A stretch of DNA of 64,000 bases from Deferribacter desulfuricans SSM1 (lineage in GTDB: Bacteria > Chrysiogenota > Deferribacteres > Deferribacterales > Deferribacteraceae): positions 649,501-713,500 of the forward strand of contig NC_013939.1 in NCBI RefSeq assembly GCF_000010985.1. The letters run 5' to 3'. Below are positions 25,894 through 35,700 of this stretch, one piece after another (the stretch's first letter is position 1; every line of letters starts with the position of its first letter). Below the pieces are notes generated by a model that was given only the letters and a program-made list of their open reading frames with translations, searched no databases and was not told where the DNA came from. The position numbers were made by a program, and so were the translations under genes.

Positions 25894-27900
25894 ATGAGCA
25901 AGATTTTATACAATACCAATTCTCGTAGAATTATAATTACCTATATTATTTTTTCACTGTTTTTTATTTTTACATCAACAGTGTATTTTTATAAGTATTT
26001 TAAAGAGAAATATGAAAAAAATGTAGAATTTGAAAAAATAAATATTGTAAATCTTATTACATCTAAAGAGCAGGAAAATTTGGCAATATTAAAAGGGTTG
26101 ATTGATGCCGATTTGTCAAAGATAACCTTATCTGAAAAATACAGTTTAGTAAAATACCAAAAGAATAAGGATGATAATTTTATACCAATAGAAGGAGTTA
26201 ATGTAAACAAGACGGTTCCCGTTACGAAAAAGTCTGTAGTGTATAACAATCTTGTATTACATAAACCAATTTCTTTGATAACAGGGGAAAAGAATAAGCT
26301 TACAATTAATACATTTTATAGAGAAGATATGAATAATCTTTATTTGTTAAGTCAACAGTTGATTTTTAAGGACTATAATTTAGCGATTTTACCTTATTAT
26401 CAAAGTATAAACGACCCTGCAAGATTTGATGTGGATAACCCATTTTTATTAAGTAATCAATTTACATTAAAAGGTGACAGTAGCCTGACGGGGAATGTGA
26501 TACTTTTTGTGATTTTAATGGTTATCATTTTTATAGTAGGGCTTTGGGGCGTTGTGAGATATCTCGCAAAAATTGACAATGAAACTCAGGCGTTTAAAAA
26601 TTTAATAGCTGAGCTATCAAAAAAGAAAATTTTGGATATAAATATAAATGACTTACCTGATGTATTAAAAGAGCTTTATAAAAACTTAAGGAATGATTTT
26701 AATGCTGTTTTAGAGAAGAACAAGTTGTTTGAAGGGGTAATTAGGTCTACAACAAACCTTGTAATTTTAAAAAATGTTGATGAAAATGTAACTTTTGTAT
26801 CTGATTCTGTTTATAAATATTTTGGCACTGATATTAATAATATAGAGGAGTTACTTACTCGAAAAGATTTTAACGATTTTCTTAATATGCTGGATTCATT
26901 AAATGATAATGAAGAATTTTCTTTTGAAGGGCACCAGTTTATAATCAGAAAAAGAAATGATACAAAGAATAATACTATCTTTATAATAGTGGATATCACT
27001 AAATATCATAATGAAAATGCCAGTTTAAGGAAAAGCTATTCAAACCTTAAAAAATATCTTGAAAATATAGAGTCTACTATTTACGAGCTTACATCAATTT
27101 CTAATGAATTAAAATCAACGGTGCTAAATACTTCTTCCTCTTTGTCCGAGCAAAGTTCAGCATTGTCTGAAATAAGCTCTGCACTGGATGAAATAAAAAG
27201 TGTAGTTAAAAACTTGGATATTTCTTTAGAAAAAATAAATGGGTTGATAGAGCATATTGAAGATAACAGTAGTGAAAATATTGAAAAGTTATTAGAATTT
27301 GAAAAGGTTATTGATAGGATAAACAATTCTGCAAATACTATTTCAATGGAAATTGCAGCACTTTCTGAAAAAGCATACAGTGTAACCTCTTTTGTTGAAA
27401 ATATCTTTGATATTGCTAATCAAACTAAGATTTTAGCTATTAACATAGCTATAGAAGCTGCGAAAACTGAGGAAGGTTCTGGTAAATTTACAGTTATTGC
27501 TACAGAAGTAAAAGAACTAGCTCAAAAAGTTGAAGCTTTATCTAATAATATTAAAAAGATTGTTTCAGATATGACTACAAGTGTAAATAAAACTACTATG
27601 TCAACTGAAGAGTCTATAAAAAATATATTGCAGTCCAAAGAGTATTTTAATCCATTGAAAAAGTTGATGTTTGACAATAAAGAAGCTGTTGAAAAAATAG
27701 CTAAGAGCATTTCTGACATTAATGAATCATTTAAGGATCATGCAATTGGAATTAATGATATTGCAACTACAATAAAAGATATTTCACAAGCAATTACAGA
27801 TATTACAAAATCAAGCGAAGAGACAAAAACATCAGCTTCTGTGATTTCAGAAAACATTATAAGATTAAGAGAAATTTTAAAACATGTAGATAATGAATAA
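25894..27900 (+). CDS. Methyl-accepting chemotaxis protein with internal PAS-like domain
   Basis: 668 residues. Transmembrane helices at about 13-35 and 200-223 enclose a periplasmic sensor; a PAS-like region lies at about 270-365; the rest is the coiled-coil signalling domain. The hairpin tip is recognisable but altered: IAIEAAKTEEGSGKFTVIA near residue 515, where most receptors have EAARAGEAGRGFAVVA. The gene overlaps cheA by 8 bp. A ligand cannot be named from the sequence. Confidence 0.9.
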   Translation: MSKILYNTNSRRIIITYIIFSLFFIFTSTVYFYKYFKEKYEKNVEFEKINIVNLITSKEQENLAILKGLIDADLSKITLSEKYSLVKYQKNKDDNFIPIEGVNVNKTVPVTKKSVVYNNLVLHKPISLITGEKNKLTINTFYREDMNNLYLLSQQLIFKDYNLAILPYYQSINDPARFDVDNPFLLSNQFTLKGDSSLTGNVILFVILMVIIFIVGLWGVVRYLAKIDNETQAFKNLIAELSKKKILDININDLPDVLKELYKNLRNDFNAVLEKNKLFEGVIRSTTNLVILKNVDENVTFVSDSVYKYFGTDINNIEELLTRKDFNDFLNMLDSLNDNEEFSFEGHQFIIRKRNDTKNNTIFIIVDITKYHNENASLRKSYSNLKKYLENIESTIYELTSISNELKSTVLNTSSSLSEQSSALSEISSALDEIKSVVKNLDISLEKINGLIEHIEDNSSENIEKLLEFEKVIDRINNSANTISMEIAALSEKAYSVTSFVENIFDIANQTKILAINIAIEAAKTEEGSGKFTVIATEVKELAQKVEALSNNIKKIVSDMTTSVNKTTMSTEESIKNILQSKEYFNPLKKLMFDNKEAVEKIAKSISDINESFKDHAIGINDIATTIKDISQAITDITKSSEETKTSASVISENIIRLREILKHVDNE

Positions 27901-30007
27901 TAGATTAAAAGAGATATTTTTATCCGAATCTTTAGAGCATTGTCAAAATATATTGGAATCTGCTAATAATCTATTAGATTCTAATTTACGCCAAAATACC
28001 ATTGAGTTGATTGCTCGTTATCTTCATACAATTAAAGGTTCATCCCGTATGATGGGCTATAAAACTTTTTCAAATTTGATTCATACTGTTGAAGATAAAG
28101 TCAAAGAGATGAGAAATAATCAGGAGCTGATAGATGAAACTTTTGTTGATTTTATTAAAAAAGTTTCAAAAAGATTAATCGATATACTGAATAATATTGA
28201 TAATGTTAGCGATTCAGATATTAATGAACTTATAGAAAAAATAAAAAGTATTAACAATATTGCAGAGTTTGAGATTGATTCGAATGATAAAGATGTAAAA
28301 GATAAAAAGGAAGAAGATGATACAGAACTTTTAAAATCGAATATTTATAAAATTCATGAAAAGGATTTAAACAATCATATCCAGCTTTTGTACAATTTGG
28401 TTATTGGGAGTGAGAAGGGTAAGTATCAATCTGAAAAATTAATAGATGCTTTTAGCACTTTTTTAGATAAGGTCAGTAATAACTTAGTTAATCTTACAGA
28501 TCAAAAAGTTAAAGAGCTATTTTCAAATTTAGTTAGTGAAACATATACAGCTTTTACTCAAATAAAAATGGAATTATTAGGCGATATTCAAAAATTAATA
28601 AATGAGTCTATTTATTGCCATAATAATGCTTTAGAATTTAAGATGTTTAGATTTAAAGATATTCTTGAGATTATTAAAAATAGCACACTTGAAATTGCCA
28701 AAGAACTTGGAAAAGATATAAAATTTATTGTCAAAGGGGAAGAGGTAAAGCTTGATAAAGATGTTTTACTCAAGCTTCAGGAGCCTCTTATCCATATTTT
28801 GAGAAATTCAGTAGATCACGGTATTGAAAAAGTTTCAGAGAGGTTAAAAAGTAATAAGTCTCCAGAAGGTACTATTTTAGTTGAGTGCGTTAGCGATGGA
28901 AAGTATGTGAAAATAACTATAGAAGATGATGGTAGAGGAATAGATATAGAAAAGATTAAAAAGAAAGCTGAGTCAAATGGCATTGATACAAAAGGTATGA
29001 AGGATATTGAAATAGCACATTTAATCTTCGAATCATCTTTTAGCACCAAGGATTCAGTTTCCACTCTTTCTGGGAGAGGGGAAGGTTTGAGTATTGTTAA
29101 AGAGGTATTAAATGAGCTTGGTGGAAGAGTTGATATTGAGTTTGAAAAAGGGAAGTATTCAAGGTTTATATTAAATGTGCCTGTGAGTTTTATGGAAACA
29201 GATGTGTTAATTTTTGAATATGCTGGTTATAGATTTGCACTATTTGAAAATTTAATAGAGCATTTAGTGGTTTTAGATGAAAAATCTATATTTCATAGTG
29301 ACAATGGTTTTTTTTACAGTATCAATGATAAAAATTATAGATTTCAATATACCTCAGAATTGTTAAAATGTGAAAATGATATCAATAACTATATAATATT
29401 CTTAAATTATCGAGGCAACATCTTTGGTATTACAGCAAAAAATATCGAAGGAGTGGTTAAAAGGAGATTGTATAAATACGATAATTTTATTGAAAAACAA
29501 GATTATTATTCGCATTTAATTTTTGAATCAGAAGATACATTTATCCCTATGTTGGATATAGAATACATTTTTGAGCAAATAAGCAAAATTGCCCCTGTGA
29601 AGAAGATCGACAAACCATCTACCACTCAGATTAAGAAACCCAAAATTTTGCTTGTTGAAGATTCTTTTGCAACCAGGGAGCTAGAAAAGCATATTTTGAT
29701 AGCAAACGGTTTTGAAGTTGTGGAAGCAACAAACGGTAAGGATGCACTTCATATTTTTAATAATAGAGATGATATCGAGTTAGTTATTTCAGATATAGAG
29801 ATGCCCGAAATGGATGGTTTTACATTAACAAAAAGTATCAGAACAGGTATGCAAAACCCAAATATACCAATCATTTTAGTATCTACATTATCTGATAAGG
29901 AAAGTATCGAAAAGGGGCTGAGAGCTGGAGCAAATTATTTTATAACAAAATCAGAATTTTCAGGTGAAGATTTTATAAATAAAATAAGGGGATTATTAGG
30001 TGTCTAA
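27893..30007 (+). CDS. cheA: Hybrid chemotaxis kinase CheA with C-terminal receiver domain
   Basis: 704 residues. The Hpt domain has its phosphoacceptor histidine near 45 (YLHTIKGSSRMMGY). A short dimerisation region precedes the GHKL ATPase with HILRNSVDHGIE near 301 and the GRGEGLSIVKEV G2 box. A CheW-like regulatory domain (about 435-570) and a receiver (about 580-704, phosphoacceptor in VISDIEMPEMDGF) follow. The P2 domain for CheY/CheB binding is missing or very short, as in Wsp- and Frz-like hybrids. It overlaps MCP by 8 bp and CheB by 8 bp. Confidence 0.94.
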   Translation: MNNRLKEIFLSESLEHCQNILESANNLLDSNLRQNTIELIARYLHTIKGSSRMMGYKTFSNLIHTVEDKVKEMRNNQELIDETFVDFIKKVSKRLIDILNNIDNVSDSDINELIEKIKSINNIAEFEIDSNDKDVKDKKEEDDTELLKSNIYKIHEKDLNNHIQLLYNLVIGSEKGKYQSEKLIDAFSTFLDKVSNNLVNLTDQKVKELFSNLVSETYTAFTQIKMELLGDIQKLINESIYCHNNALEFKMFRFKDILEIIKNSTLEIAKELGKDIKFIVKGEEVKLDKDVLLKLQEPLIHILRNSVDHGIEKVSERLKSNKSPEGTILVECVSDGKYVKITIEDDGRGIDIEKIKKKAESNGIDTKGMKDIEIAHLIFESSFSTKDSVSTLSGRGEGLSIVKEVLNELGGRVDIEFEKGKYSRFILNVPVSFMETDVLIFEYAGYRFALFENLIEHLVVLDEKSIFHSDNGFFYSINDKNYRFQYTSELLKCENDINNYIIFLNYRGNIFGITAKNIEGVVKRRLYKYDNFIEKQDYYSHLIFESEDTFIPMLDIEYIFEQISKIAPVKKIDKPSTTQIKKPKILLVEDSFATRELEKHILIANGFEVVEATNGKDALHIFNNRDDIELVISDIEMPEMDGFTLTKSIRTGMQNPNIPIILVSTLSDKESIEKGLRAGANYFITKSEFSGEDFINKIRGLLGV

Positions 30008-31025
30008 GATTAATGTTTTAATAGCTGATGACTCCGTTTTTATAAGAGAAGCTTTAAAAAGTATGCTGGAAGATTCTGCTGAAATAGGGGAAATTTTTCT
30101 CGCAGAAAATGGAAAACAAGCAATAGAAATTTGTGGTAAGAAAAGAATTGATGTAGTTCTTATGGATCTTGATATGCCTGAGGTAAATGGGGAGGAGGCT
30201 TCAAGGGTAATATATGAAAATTATAGATTGCCAATTATTGTAGTTACTGCGCTAGATAGCGCAATGATTAAACAAGCTTTTAGTTTAATTCAAAATTATT
30301 GTATTGATGTAGTGAATAAACCTGAAGGGTTTAGTAAAGGATTTCAGGATATTCTTTTAAGAAAAATAAAAAATGCAAGCACAATCAATTATAAATCAAA
30401 AAAGGTGGTCGATGGATTAAAGGATAAAATTAATGAAATTATATTGCCAGATGAAGATATATTAAAAAATTTATATATTTTTGCTATGTCCACAGGTGGT
30501 CCAAAAATTACACCATTAATTTTAAAACAGATAGAAACGATAAATGCTCCCTTTGTTTTAATTCAACATATTGAGCCCGAAATGTTTGAAGGTTATATAG
30601 AATGGATAGAGAGCAAAACTTCTAAAGAGATTATAAGTGTCGATTATGAATTATTATTTGAGCAAAAAGATTGTATATATGTCTTAAATCCTAAATATCA
30701 TACAGAGTTGAAAAAAATAAATTCTCGGTTTTTTAAATTACAAAAGATTTCTAAAAATGATTTATATACCCCTCCTGCAGATCCTTTTGTAATTAGTGCT
30801 GCAAAAATATTTAAAAGTAATATTAGATTTTTTGTGTTTACTGGGATGTGTTCTGATGGATTAGAAGGAGCAAAAGCAGTAAAAGAGAATGGTGGTAAAG
30901 TCTTTTGTCAAGAGCCAGAAGAAGCATTGGTTAGCACTATGTCTCAATCTGTAATTAATGCTGGCTATTGTGATAAGGTCTTTAGTGTGGCAGATTTAAG
31001 CAAGGTCATTGCCTATGAATTCTGA
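30000..31025 (+). CDS. cheB: Chemotaxis methylesterase CheB
   Basis: 341 residues from a GTG start inside cheA. Receiver domain at 1-120 (MDLDMPEVNG), then methylesterase at about 155-341 with Ser in FAMSTGGPK, His in VLIQHIEPEM and Asp in TGMCSDGLEGA. It removes methyl groups from, and may deamidate, the receptor encoded two genes upstream. Confidence 0.93.
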   Translation: MSKINVLIADDSVFIREALKSMLEDSAEIGEIFLAENGKQAIEICGKKRIDVVLMDLDMPEVNGEEASRVIYENYRLPIIVVTALDSAMIKQAFSLIQNYCIDVVNKPEGFSKGFQDILLRKIKNASTINYKSKKVVDGLKDKINEIILPDEDILKNLYIFAMSTGGPKITPLILKQIETINAPFVLIQHIEPEMFEGYIEWIESKTSKEIISVDYELLFEQKDCIYVLNPKYHTELKKINSRFFKLQKISKNDLYTPPADPFVISAAKIFKSNIRFFVFTGMCSDGLEGAKAVKENGGKVFCQEPEEALVSTMSQSVINAGYCDKVFSVADLSKVIAYEF

Positions 31026-32340
31026 AAATTTTAATATGTTATGCGAGAAAATTGAAAAGACTTCAGGCTTTAGAGTTTATGGCCTTTATGAAGATAATCT
31101 AAAGAATATAGTATCAAATTATGCAAAACAAATGATGTTAAATCCTGAAGAAATAATTGACCTTGCCATAAGTGATTCGAAAATCCTCGACAAAATCATT
31201 GAAGCTTTACTGATAAATGAAACATACTTTTTTAGACACGAATTTCAATTTGATATGATAAGAAAACATATATTGCCTGATATTAAAAAGAGTAAAGAGG
31301 CTATTAGGATTTGGTCTGCTGGCTGTTCAAATGGATGTGAGCCATACTCTGTTGCTATATTAATTGATAAATATTTTTCAGAATTAAGAGATAATGTTTC
31401 AATAATAGGCACGGATTTATCATCACATGCTATTGAAATTGCTAGAAGAGGAATTTATTCAAAATGGCATGTAAGGAATTTAGATAAGTCGTATTTAAGT
31501 AAATATTTTATATTAGATGATAATAAATTTATTTTGAAAGAAGATATAAGAGACTTAGTTAGATTTAAAAAGCACAATTTACTAAAAGATGATTATTTTT
31601 TAAATTGTGATATCGTATTTTGTAGAAATGTTTTGATTTATTTTAATGAGCAAAATATTAAATATGTTGTAGAAAGATTTATAGATGAATCCCTTAGTGA
31701 AAATGGGTATTTATTTTTAGCGCCAGGCGAATTTCATTTTCTCAATCAGTTAGGTTATAAGACTATTTTTATAGAAAATAATATAGTTTTTAAGAAGGGA
31801 AATTATCAGGATACTCAATATTCAATTAAAAGAGATAGGACAAAATTACCAATCACGGATAAAAAGGAAAGGTACTTACGAGAAATAAAATCACTAGAGT
31901 TGTTAAATAATAAAGAAGAAGCAATAAATCTTATTGAAAACGTTCAAGCAAAAAATGAAGAGTTTGATAAAGAGCTATTAATAGAGGAAATTATTTTGTA
32001 TCTCAACAATGATGATTTGTTTATTATTGAAAAGAAACTTAGGGAATATAGAGATTATTTGAGTGATGATGAATTTTATTTTATTAAGGGGTTAGTTTGT
32101 TATAAAGAAAAAAATTATGATAAAGCCGTTGATTATTTAAGAAAAGCTGCGTTGCTAAATGATAATTTTGTTTATAACCTATTTTTAGCGTTTGCTTTAG
32201 TCTCTAAAAATGATTTGAAAAATGCAAAATACTTTTTTAATATGGCACTAACATTAGTTGAAAAAGAAAGTAGTTTTGAATCATTGGTGGATAGAGAAGT
32301 TGCTAAAAAAATAATTGTGAAGTATTTAAATATTTTATGA
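31015..32340 (+). CDS. cheR: CheR methyltransferase with C-terminal TPR region
   Basis: About 441 residues; ATG at 31015 (a TTG two codons earlier is possible). The SAM-binding region is IRIWSAGCSNGCEPYSVAILI, and the CheR signature is FCRNVLIYFNEQNI. Residues about 280-443 form TPR-like helices, as in CheR proteins of non-flagellar chemosensory systems such as FrzF or WspC. It overlaps cheB by 11 bp. Confidence 0.92.
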   Translation: MNSENFNMLCEKIEKTSGFRVYGLYEDNLKNIVSNYAKQMMLNPEEIIDLAISDSKILDKIIEALLINETYFFRHEFQFDMIRKHILPDIKKSKEAIRIWSAGCSNGCEPYSVAILIDKYFSELRDNVSIIGTDLSSHAIEIARRGIYSKWHVRNLDKSYLSKYFILDDNKFILKEDIRDLVRFKKHNLLKDDYFLNCDIVFCRNVLIYFNEQNIKYVVERFIDESLSENGYLFLAPGEFHFLNQLGYKTIFIENNIVFKKGNYQDTQYSIKRDRTKLPITDKKERYLREIKSLELLNNKEEAINLIENVQAKNEEFDKELLIEEIILYLNNDDLFIIEKKLREYRDYLSDDEFYFIKGLVCYKEKNYDKAVDYLRKAALLNDNFVYNLFLAFALVSKNDLKNAKYFFNMALTLVEKESSFESLVDREVAKKIIVKYLNIL

Positions 32341-32355
32341 ATCGAGAGGTGTTTT

Positions 32356-33060
32356 ATGAATTTTGAAAAATTTACAGTTGTTGCAATAGATGATGAAGAG
32401 TCGATATTGATAAATGTGGAGAAAAAACTAAAAAAATTCTTTGATTGTGATGTGTTTGGTTTTACAAAATCTGATGAAGCAATTGAATTTATCAAGAATA
32501 ACAAGGTGGATTTGATTTTGCTCGATGTTTTGATGCCTGAAAAAAGCGGTTTTGATGTTTTAGAAGAGTTGAAAATTGATAAAGATACAAAAGATATTCC
32601 AGTTATAATGCTTACAGTAAGAGCAGATGCAGAGGCAATTGATGAAGCATTTGAAAGAGGTGCGGATGATTATATAATAAAATCATCTTACGAAAACGAA
32701 TTTTTAGCAAGAGTAAAAAGGATTTTAAAAGCCAAAAAGATGGAGAGAGAGCTGTTAAATTATGAAAGAGATAAAGTTGCGCTTCAGCTCGGTGGTGGTA
32801 TTGCTCATCATTTTAATCAACCGTTGACTGTTTTAACTATGGGTTTTGAAATAATACGAACCATATTGTCTAATAAATACCCTGAAGCTTTGCAAGAAAT
32901 AGAGAGATATTTAAAGATGTGTGAGGATTCAACAGATAGAATTTCAAAACTTGTAGATAAACTTTCATCTTTGAAAAAGTACGATACTATGCGATATGTG
33001 GGTGATTTAGAAATTATCAATTTATCCGTTGATAACGTTAACAATAAAAAGGAGGATTAA
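32356..33060 (+). CDS. Receiver-HisKA protein lacking a kinase ATPase domain
   Basis: 234 residues. Receiver at about 5-120 (VAIDDEESILINV, phosphoacceptor in LILLDVLMPEKSG), then a dimerisation/phosphoacceptor HisKA helix pair with GIAHHFNQPLTVL near residue 147. The protein stops after HisKA with no GHKL ATPase, so it cannot phosphorylate itself. Own GAGAGG ribosome site, 15 bp after cheR. It may be a phosphorelay intermediate fed by CheA or by the ATPase-only protein at 23481-24311. Its end converges on and overlaps the SDR gene by 4 bp. Confidence 0.85.
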   Translation: MNFEKFTVVAIDDEESILINVEKKLKKFFDCDVFGFTKSDEAIEFIKNNKVDLILLDVLMPEKSGFDVLEELKIDKDTKDIPVIMLTVRADAEAIDEAFERGADDYIIKSSYENEFLARVKRILKAKKMERELLNYERDKVALQLGGGIAHHFNQPLTVLTMGFEIIRTILSNKYPEALQEIERYLKMCEDSTDRISKLVDKLSSLKKYDTMRYVGDLEIINLSVDNVNNKKED

Positions 33061-33845
33061 TAGCAATCAGTTAGTGCTCCATCTACCAGTATGGATTGAC
33101 CTGTGATATAGCTGTTAGCTTCTGAGCATAAGAAAACCACTAATTTTGCAAATTCTTCAGCATTTCCGTATCTACCAAGGGGTATATTTTTTGCATTTTT
33201 TGATTGGAATTCTTCTAAAGATAATCCTTCCTTTTTTGCTTTTATTGAATCCAAATAATTTACCCTTTCTGTGGAGATTTTACCAGCTCCGACAGTATTT
33301 ACCAAAATATTATATATTCCTAATTCTCTGCTGAGTGATTTAGAAAGCCCCATAATGGCAGTTCTAAATGTATTAGAAAGTATAAGGTTATCTATCACTC
33401 TTTTAATAGATGAGGAAGCATTGTTTACTATTCTACCAGAGCCATTCTTTTTCATGTGGGGTAATACTGCTCTGATAGTCCTGATGTAGCTTAGAAGTGT
33501 TAAGTTGAATGCATTCAACCAATCCTCATCATTAAAATCTTCAAACTTGCCTGCTGGGGGACCGCCAGTGTTGTTAAAAAGTGCAAAAATTTGCCTATAT
33601 TTTTCTACAATATAGTTTACTGCAAGCTGAATATCATCAGGGTTTGTGATGTCACCTATAAAATAATCTGGTTTATTTTTTGTGATATCATAAATATTGT
33701 TAGATGCTTTTTTAAATTTTTCTTCATTTCTACCAAAAATTACAACATTTGCACCTTCTTTCGCAAACTCTAAAACCACTGCATAACCCAGCCCAGATGT
33801 GCCAGCCATAACCAAAACTGTTTTATTTTCTAAACCTAAATGCAT
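33057..33845 (-). CDS. Short-chain dehydrogenase/reductase, non-canonical active site
   Basis: 262 residues with a full Rossmann fold: GTSGLGYAVVLEFAKEGANV near the N-terminus and NNTGGPPAGKFED in place of NNAG. The usual catalytic YxxxK is missing; the aligned region reads LILSNTFRTAIMGLSK, as in a subclass of FabG-like SDRs with an LSNxxR motif. A good AAGGAGG site precedes the start. Substrate unknown. Confidence 0.85.
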   Translation of the reverse strand: MHLGLENKTVLVMAGTSGLGYAVVLEFAKEGANVVIFGRNEEKFKKASNNIYDITKNKPDYFIGDITNPDDIQLAVNYIVEKYRQIFALFNNTGGPPAGKFEDFNDEDWLNAFNLTLLSYIRTIRAVLPHMKKNGSGRIVNNASSSIKRVIDNLILSNTFRTAIMGLSKSLSRELGIYNILVNTVGAGKISTERVNYLDSIKAKKEGLSLEEFQSKNAKNIPLGRYGNAEEFAKLVVFLCSEANSYITGQSILVDGALTDCY

Positions 33846-33881
33846 TTTGCCTCCTTGATTCTTTTAAAATAATACGAATCA

Positions 33882-33926
33882 AGACATTACACAATAAAAT
33901 TTAAGGGTATTGCACAATAATAATTG
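33882..33926. repeat. TTGCACAATA-type repeats
   Basis: 33905-33926 reads GGGTATTGCACAATAATAAT, very like the left end of the IS element at 51202 (GGGTGTTGCACAGTAAAATT); a weaker partner ACATTACACAATAAAATTT starts at 33882. Confidence 0.5.
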
Positions 33927-33965
33927 CTCAATATCCTTAATCATAAAAAAATGAGAGTTTAAAAA

Positions 33966-33991
33966 ACCAGGGTAATTTAAATTACCCTGGT
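33966..33991 (-). terminator. Terminator of the flavoprotein gene
   Basis: A 26-bp perfect palindrome, ACCAGGGTAATTT and its complement, followed on the minus strand by TTTTTAAA. Confidence 0.8.
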
Positions 33992-33998
33992 ATAATTT

Positions 33999-35336
33999 TT
34001 ATTTAGACTCAAATATGTTTATAAGTTTTTCTGCTGCCATTACGATAGCGTTGTTTGCTGGGAAGAAAGTTTGGAAAGGTTGTGCACAATAACTGAAATT
34101 AAATAGATCATAACATGTGTTTCTATTTTGGATTGCAAGAGATATTGTGTCAATTCTTCCAGGAACACCTTCACCTGCTACAACCTGCCCACCTATAATT
34201 CTCATAGTTTTTTTATCAGCAATAAGTTTCACGTAAACTTTTTTAGCACCAGGGATTATTGGAAATCTTGTGGTTGTTTCTCCAATAGCTGTAACTATAT
34301 CAAAGCCCCTTTGTTTTGCTACTTCTTCAGTAAAGCCTGTACCACCCATTCTCCACTTTACAGCTTTAGTAATTGCTCCGTTTATAAAACCCTGATATTT
34401 ATAATTTCTACCCAAGATATTGTATGCCGCAATTTTACCCATAGGAACGGCATTGGTAGCAAGTTTACCAGCTATTGGTTTTCCGTCGATAAACGATAAA
34501 AAAGAAGCAACATCACCAACAGCATAAACACCATCAATATTCGTCATCATATGCTCATTAACAACTATTCCATATTGATCTATTTTTAATTCTGTATCTT
34601 TGAAAATCTCTATGTTTGGTTTAACTCCTACAGCAAAAACTACTAAGTCGTGTTCTCCTAGTTCAATAAAATTGCCATTTGATAAAACTACTTTTTCAAC
34701 GTATTTTTCCCCTTCTAAAGCATCCACTCTTGTATTTAATAATAAATTTATACCTGTTTCTCTGATATCTTCTTCTGGGTACTTAGCAAAATCTTCATCT
34801 AAAAGGTTTGGTAAAACTCTATTTTGCATTTCGACTAAATAGGTTTCAAGCCCTCTTTCCTTCATTGCAACGGCCATTTCAATCCCAATATTTCCAGCAC
34901 CAACAACAACAGCTTTTTTTGCACCTTTTTCAAGGTAAGATAATATGTTTTCAAGATCGCTCTCAGTTTTTACTGTTGCTATATTGCATAAATCACTTCC
35001 TGGGATTGGTGGAACAAATGGATTTGCCCCTGTTGCTATTATCAATTTGTCGTAAGTAAATTCACCACTTTTTTCAGTAAAGACAACCTTTTTGTTAAAA
35101 TCAACTTTTGTTGCTTTGTCTTTTACTAACTTAGCACCAACACTGGTCACAAGTTCATCACTTTTTCTGATTTTTTCTTTTTCTACTAAGTTTTCAATAA
35201 CATATGGAAGAGCACAGTAAATTACGCTGTAAGGCTCAGGTCTAATCATAGTAATTTCAACATCTGGGTTATGCATTTTGATTGTTCTTGTTGCTTGAAT
35301 TCCTCCTGGACCACCACCTATTACCACTACTTTCAT
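33999..35336 (-). CDS. CoA-disulfide-reductase-like FAD-dependent pyridine nucleotide oxidoreductase
   Basis: About 445 residues. FAD motif VVVIGGGPGGIQATRTI at the start, NAD(P) motif AVVVGAGNIGIEMAVAM near 155, and the second FAD motif GVYAVGDVA near 275. The single redox cysteine in SVIYCALPYVIE near residue 43 is that of CoA-disulfide reductases, NADH oxidases and NAD(P)H sulfur reductases. The longer start at 35351 reads through the ribosome site itself; AGGAGG favours 35336 (or 35339). With sulfur-respiration genes nearby, a sulfur/polysulfide role is plausible but unproven. Confidence 0.88.
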   Translation of the reverse strand: MKVVVIGGGPGGIQATRTIKMHNPDVEITMIRPEPYSVIYCALPYVIENLVEKEKIRKSDELVTSVGAKLVKDKATKVDFNKKVVFTEKSGEFTYDKLIIATGANPFVPPIPGSDLCNIATVKTESDLENILSYLEKGAKKAVVVGAGNIGIEMAVAMKERGLETYLVEMQNRVLPNLLDEDFAKYPEEDIRETGINLLLNTRVDALEGEKYVEKVVLSNGNFIELGEHDLVVFAVGVKPNIEIFKDTELKIDQYGIVVNEHMMTNIDGVYAVGDVASFLSFIDGKPIAGKLATNAVPMGKIAAYNILGRNYKYQGFINGAITKAVKWRMGGTGFTEEVAKQRGFDIVTAIGETTTRFPIIPGAKKVYVKLIADKKTMRIIGGQVVAGEGVPGRIDTISLAIQNRNTCYDLFNFSYCAQPFQTFFPANNAIVMAAEKLINIFESK

Positions 35337-35569
35337 CATCTTCCTCCTCATTTTATTGACGTAATCAAATGAGAATATATATAGTTATGAACATATGTCA
35401 ATATTTAAGTTGGCTATATATTGTTTCTGACTAATTTAAGTTTTTGATATATTTTTACCTTTTATCATAGTTTATCAATAAGTTATATGAAACTATATTT
35501 TGTATGTATAGGTTTAAAAACATTTATAATCAAACTTATATAACTAAATAAAACGTTTTGATGAAAAAA

Positions 35570-35672
35570 TTATCTAACAATTCTTATAATTGATTCTATT
35601 TGTATTTATTATCTAACAAAGTTAGACTAATAAAACAAAGTTGTTGACTACTAATATTGCTTTTGATATATG
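35570..35672 (+). promoter_or_regulatory. Promoter and repeats upstream of the FTR1 permease gene
   Basis: TTGACT (35644-35649), 17-bp spacer, TATATG (35667-35672). Upstream, TTATCTAACAA occurs twice about 40 bp apart (near 35570 and 35609), the second followed by a CTAAC-AAA-GTTAG inverted repeat. The repeats may be operators; no clean Fur consensus is visible. The remainder of 35352-35700 shows no gene. Confidence 0.45.
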
Positions 35673-35700
35673 ACGCTAAAAATAAATAAGGGAGGTTAAG

